A stretch of DNA of 6,290 nucleotides, taken from an uncultured Eubacteriales bacterium. Lineage in GTDB: Bacteria; Bacillota; Clostridia; Oscillospirales; Oscillospiraceae. Positions within the stretch are counted from its first letter, which is position 1, and each line of letters begins with the position of its first letter. A program made the translations under genes and the position numbers. Location: assembly GCA_900320765.1 (NCBI GenBank), contig ONTN01000124.1, positions 1 to 6,290 on the forward strand, written 5' to 3'. The notes below the pieces were generated by a model, which saw only the letters and a program-made list of their open reading frames with translations, did no database searches and was not told the DNA's origin. Below, piece after piece: positions 5,190-6,290 of this stretch.

Positions 5190-5354
5190 ATGGGCGAATT
5201 AGAGGAACTTGCAAGGCGGGAGCAGAGCCGTTATCACCGTGAATGGAGGGCAAAGAACCCCGATAAGGTGCGGGAGGCAAACAGGCGCTATTGGCTCAAA
5301 AAGGCGGAAGCGCTCAAGGCGAAGGAGGCGGAGAATGGCAAAGACGGCGAATGA
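5190..5354 (+). CDS. Small basic charged protein, first gene of the early operon
   Basis: A 54-residue protein rich in Arg, Lys and Glu, predicted to be almost wholly helical. Its centre contains YHREWRAKNPDKVREANRRY and then WLKKAEALKAKEAE. This YxREWR-KNPDKVRE-RRYW pattern resembles small uncharacterised proteins found in phage and integrative elements of Firmicutes. The function is unknown; a nucleic-acid-binding role is only a guess from the charge. The start is supported by TAGGAGGA about 6 bases upstream of the ATG and by the promoter at 5108-5136. Its end overlaps the next gene by 20 bases, and that gene's ribosome site lies inside it, which indicates coupled translation. Confidence 0.75.
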   Translation: MGELEELARREQSRYHREWRAKNPDKVREANRRYWLKKAEALKAKEAENGKDGE

Positions 5355-5535
5355 TAAGATAGCCCTGTCCGTAGCCGAGGCGGCTGAGCTTTTGGGGCTT
5401 TCCCGTCCGTCCGTGTACCGGCTTATGCGCTGTGAGGGCTTTCCCTGCTTCAAGCTGGGAACGAGGACGCTGATCTCCCGCTCCGGCCTTGAGGAGTGGG
5501 TCAGGCGTCAGGCGGAAAGGGGCGCGGTAATATGA
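5335..5535 (+). CDS. Excisionase-type / MerR-like helix-turn-helix protein
   Basis: A 66-residue DNA-binding protein of the excisionase (Xis/AlpA-like, 'helix-turn-helix domain') family. Residues 10-60 contain the family pattern: LSVAEAAELLGLSRPSVYRL (helix-turn-helix), then a basic wing with GFPCFKLGTRTLISRSGLEEWV. Such proteins bend DNA at attachment sites to steer the integrase toward excision, and some act as transcription regulators. AAGGAGG (5322-5328) lies 6 bases before the ATG. The stop overlaps the next start in an ATGA arrangement (5532-5535). Its place in the operon controlled opposite the repressor suggests it is made on induction, away from the integrase gene. Confidence 0.88.
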   Translation: MAKTANDKIALSVAEAAELLGLSRPSVYRLMRCEGFPCFKLGTRTLISRSGLEEWVRRQAERGAVI

Positions 5536-5672
5536 ACGGGACAAAAAGAGCCGCCGCCGGTGCTGCAACACCGACGACGGCAGAAGAACGGAGCGGGCGG
5601 GAGGCCTCAAGCTCCGGGCAAATTATATCACAAAGGGGCGCGGAAAACTACCCTAAAACGGAGGGTAAATAA
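5532..5672 (+). CDS. 46-codon leader-like ORF coupled to the replisome gene
   Basis: A 46-residue ORF (MNGTKRAAAG... NYPKTEGK) with no recognisable domain. Its start overlaps the excisionase stop (ATGA) and its TAA overlaps the replisome start (TAATG), so it joins the two genes without a gap. The composition (Ala, Gly, Ser, Thr) is low complexity. Its ribosome site is weak (AAAGGGG, about 11 bases upstream). It may be a translated leader that opens the hairpins at 5550-5581 and 5649-5667 rather than a functional protein. Confidence 0.5.
   Translation: MNGTKRAAAGAATPTTAEERSGREASSSGQIISQRGAENYPKTEGK
5550..5581. repeat. Long imperfect GC-rich inverted repeat
   Basis: GCCGCCGCCGGTG (5550-5562) and CACCGACGACGGC (5569-5581) pair over 13 positions with two mismatches around a 6-base loop (CTGCAA). 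No T run follows, so it is not an ordinary terminator. It lies inside the 46-codon ORF. Confidence 0.55.
5649..5667 (+). promoter_or_regulatory. Hairpin covering the replisome gene's ribosome site
   Basis: TACCCT (5649-5654) and AGGGTA (5662-5667) form a 6-bp stem with a 7-base loop. The 3' arm contains most of the Shine-Dalgarno GGAGGG (5660-5665), which stands 6 bases before the ATG at 5672. A ribosome translating the upstream 46-codon ORF would open it. Confidence 0.5.
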
Positions 5673-6290
5673 TGGCACAACGACGAATGTTTTCACTATC
5701 CGTTGTTGATACGGACGCTTTTCTTGAGCTTCCTTCAAGCTCTCAAGCCCTGTATTTTCACCTGGGAATGAGGGCGGACGACGATGGTTTTGTTGCAAGC
5801 CCAAAGAAAATTACAACTATGACGAATTGTTCAGTTGATGATCTGAAGCTGCTCGCCGAAAAAAAGTTTATAATCCCTTTTCAAACGGGAGTGTGTGTAA
5901 TTCGCGACTGGAAACAGAACAATCTCGTTCAGAAAGACCGATATCACAGGACGAAGTACTTAGCCGAAATGCAGAGCTTGACGCTCGATGAAACGGGGTC
6001 TTATGTGCTCTTTGATACAGAATGTATACAAAATGTATCCAAATTGGAAACTGAGGTTAGGTTAGGTAAGGTTAGGTTAGGTAAGGAAGATACTTTTTTG
6101 TCCGAACCCGCCTCCGGCGTGCCGGACGAGGAGAGGAAAAGGAAAAAGAAGTCTTTCGATCACGAGCACAAAGCCTATAAGCTCGCCGAATGGCTCGACG
6201 CCAAAATAGCCGAACGCTTGCCGGACTGCAAGCGCAACACCGAAGAAAAGCTTCAGAAATGGGCTCTCACCTTCGACAGAATGAACCGGT
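5672..6290 (+). CDS. Phage replisome organizer (partial, runs off the right edge)
   Basis: Replication initiation protein of Firmicutes phages and integrative elements; it binds the origin and helps load the helicase. The first 206 residues are in the window. Residues 1-100 match the replisome organizer N-terminal (winged-helix) domain: MAQRRMFSLSVVDTDAFLEL, SQALYFHLGMRADDDGF, the IPFQTGVCVIRDW strand and QKDRYHRTKY. A variable linker follows with a duplicated VRLGK (129-138) and a basic run RKRKKK (155-160). From about 162 a second conserved helical region begins (HKAYKLAEWLDAKIAERLPD, then QKWALTFDRMNR), resembling the C-terminal domain of phage replication proteins. The linker DNA carries tandem repeats that may be the origin. 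The start is supported by GGAGGG 6 bases upstream. The gene overlaps the upstream stop by one base. The stop lies beyond the window. Confidence 0.88.
   Translation, partial: MAQRRMFSLSVVDTDAFLELPSSSQALYFHLGMRADDDGFVASPKKITTMTNCSVDDLKLLAEKKFIIPFQTGVCVIRDWKQNNLVQKDRYHRTKYLAEMQSLTLDETGSYVLFDTECIQNVSKLETEVRLGKVRLGKEDTFLSEPASGVPDEERKRKKKSFDHEHKAYKLAEWLDAKIAERLPDCKRNTEEKLQKWALTFDRMNR
6021..6042. repeat. Direct repeat pair AATGTATNCAA
   Basis: AATGTATACAA (6021-6031) is followed directly by AATGTATCCAA (6032-6042), identical except for one base. The AT-rich pair sits 12 bases before the GGTTA repeats inside the replisome gene. Confidence 0.5.
6055..6084. repeat. Tandem 15-bp iterons inside the replisome gene (origin candidate)
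   Basis: Two perfect copies of GGTTAGGTTAGGTAA (6055-6069 and 6070-6084), each itself made of three 5-base units. They encode the duplicated VRLGK of the protein linker. Several Firmicutes phages keep the replication origin inside their initiator gene as short tandem repeats, so this is a plausible initiator binding site. Confidence 0.55.

Larger units (their letters stand above)
3010..6290. mobile_element. Left part of an integrated mobile element (prophage or integrative element)
   Basis: From the tRNA-Ser 3' end rightward, the gene content switches from host housekeeping genes to integrase, XRE repressor, excisionase-type protein and phage replisome organizer. The divergent repressor/early-operon layout is typical of temperate phage and integrative elements. 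The left limit is inferred to be at or near the tRNA end; the right limit is outside the window. No structural, conjugation or cargo genes are visible, so phage and conjugative types cannot be told apart. Confidence 0.8.

Noticed and set aside
5209..5535. Longer version of the excisionase frame starting at 5209
   Set aside because: The extra N-terminal residues overlap the 54-residue gene out of frame; the ATG at 5335 has AAGGAGG 6 bases upstream and starts the known domain.

Overview
The window reads as a piece of a fairly GC-rich Clostridia-type Firmicutes chromosome into which a mobile element has inserted beside a serine tRNA gene. The organism guess rests on strong AGGAGG-type ribosome sites, the Lgt variant with a GRIGCFLAGCC-type motif, a DUF4190-like small membrane protein, and a phage-type replisome organizer and excisionase typical of Firmicutes elements. 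No species can be named from the sequence.

Left half (about 1-3010), host chromosome: tldD (minus strand, zinc metalloprotease family) is transcribed away from a small three-helix membrane protein gene (1596-1871). That gene has a consensus promoter with a 16-bp palindrome at its transcription start and ends in a strong terminator. An lgt-family gene (1940-2710) starts only 13 bases after that terminator. Two serine tRNA genes follow, tRNA-Ser(UGA) and tRNA-Ser(GCU), each with a hairpin terminator behind it.

Right half (about 3010-6290), mobile element (prophage or integrative element, open at the right edge): tandem 12-bp repeats and a hairpin lie between the tRNA and a tyrosine recombinase gene on the minus strand. 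The recombinase keeps every catalytic residue, but its N-terminal arm-binding domain is in a different reading frame, so it is either broken or expressed as two products. Upstream of it, in the same operon and overlapping by 14 bases, is an XRE-family repressor gene. The repressor is divergent from a plus-strand early operon. Between the two is a compact switch: two opposing promoters with overlapping -10 boxes, inside inverted GTACC/GGTAC half-sites.

The early operon holds a 54-residue basic protein, a 66-residue MerR/excisionase-type DNA-binding protein, a 46-codon leader-like ORF, and a phage replisome organizer running off the right edge. All of these genes overlap at their starts and stops. 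The replisome gene's ribosome site can be closed by a small hairpin, and the gene contains two sets of short tandem repeats that look like origin iterons. The parts fit a lysogeny-type module: the repressor holds the early operon and probably itself in check, the excisionase and integrase handle excision, and the replisome organizer starts replication after induction. No cargo or defence genes are visible; they would lie to the right of the window.
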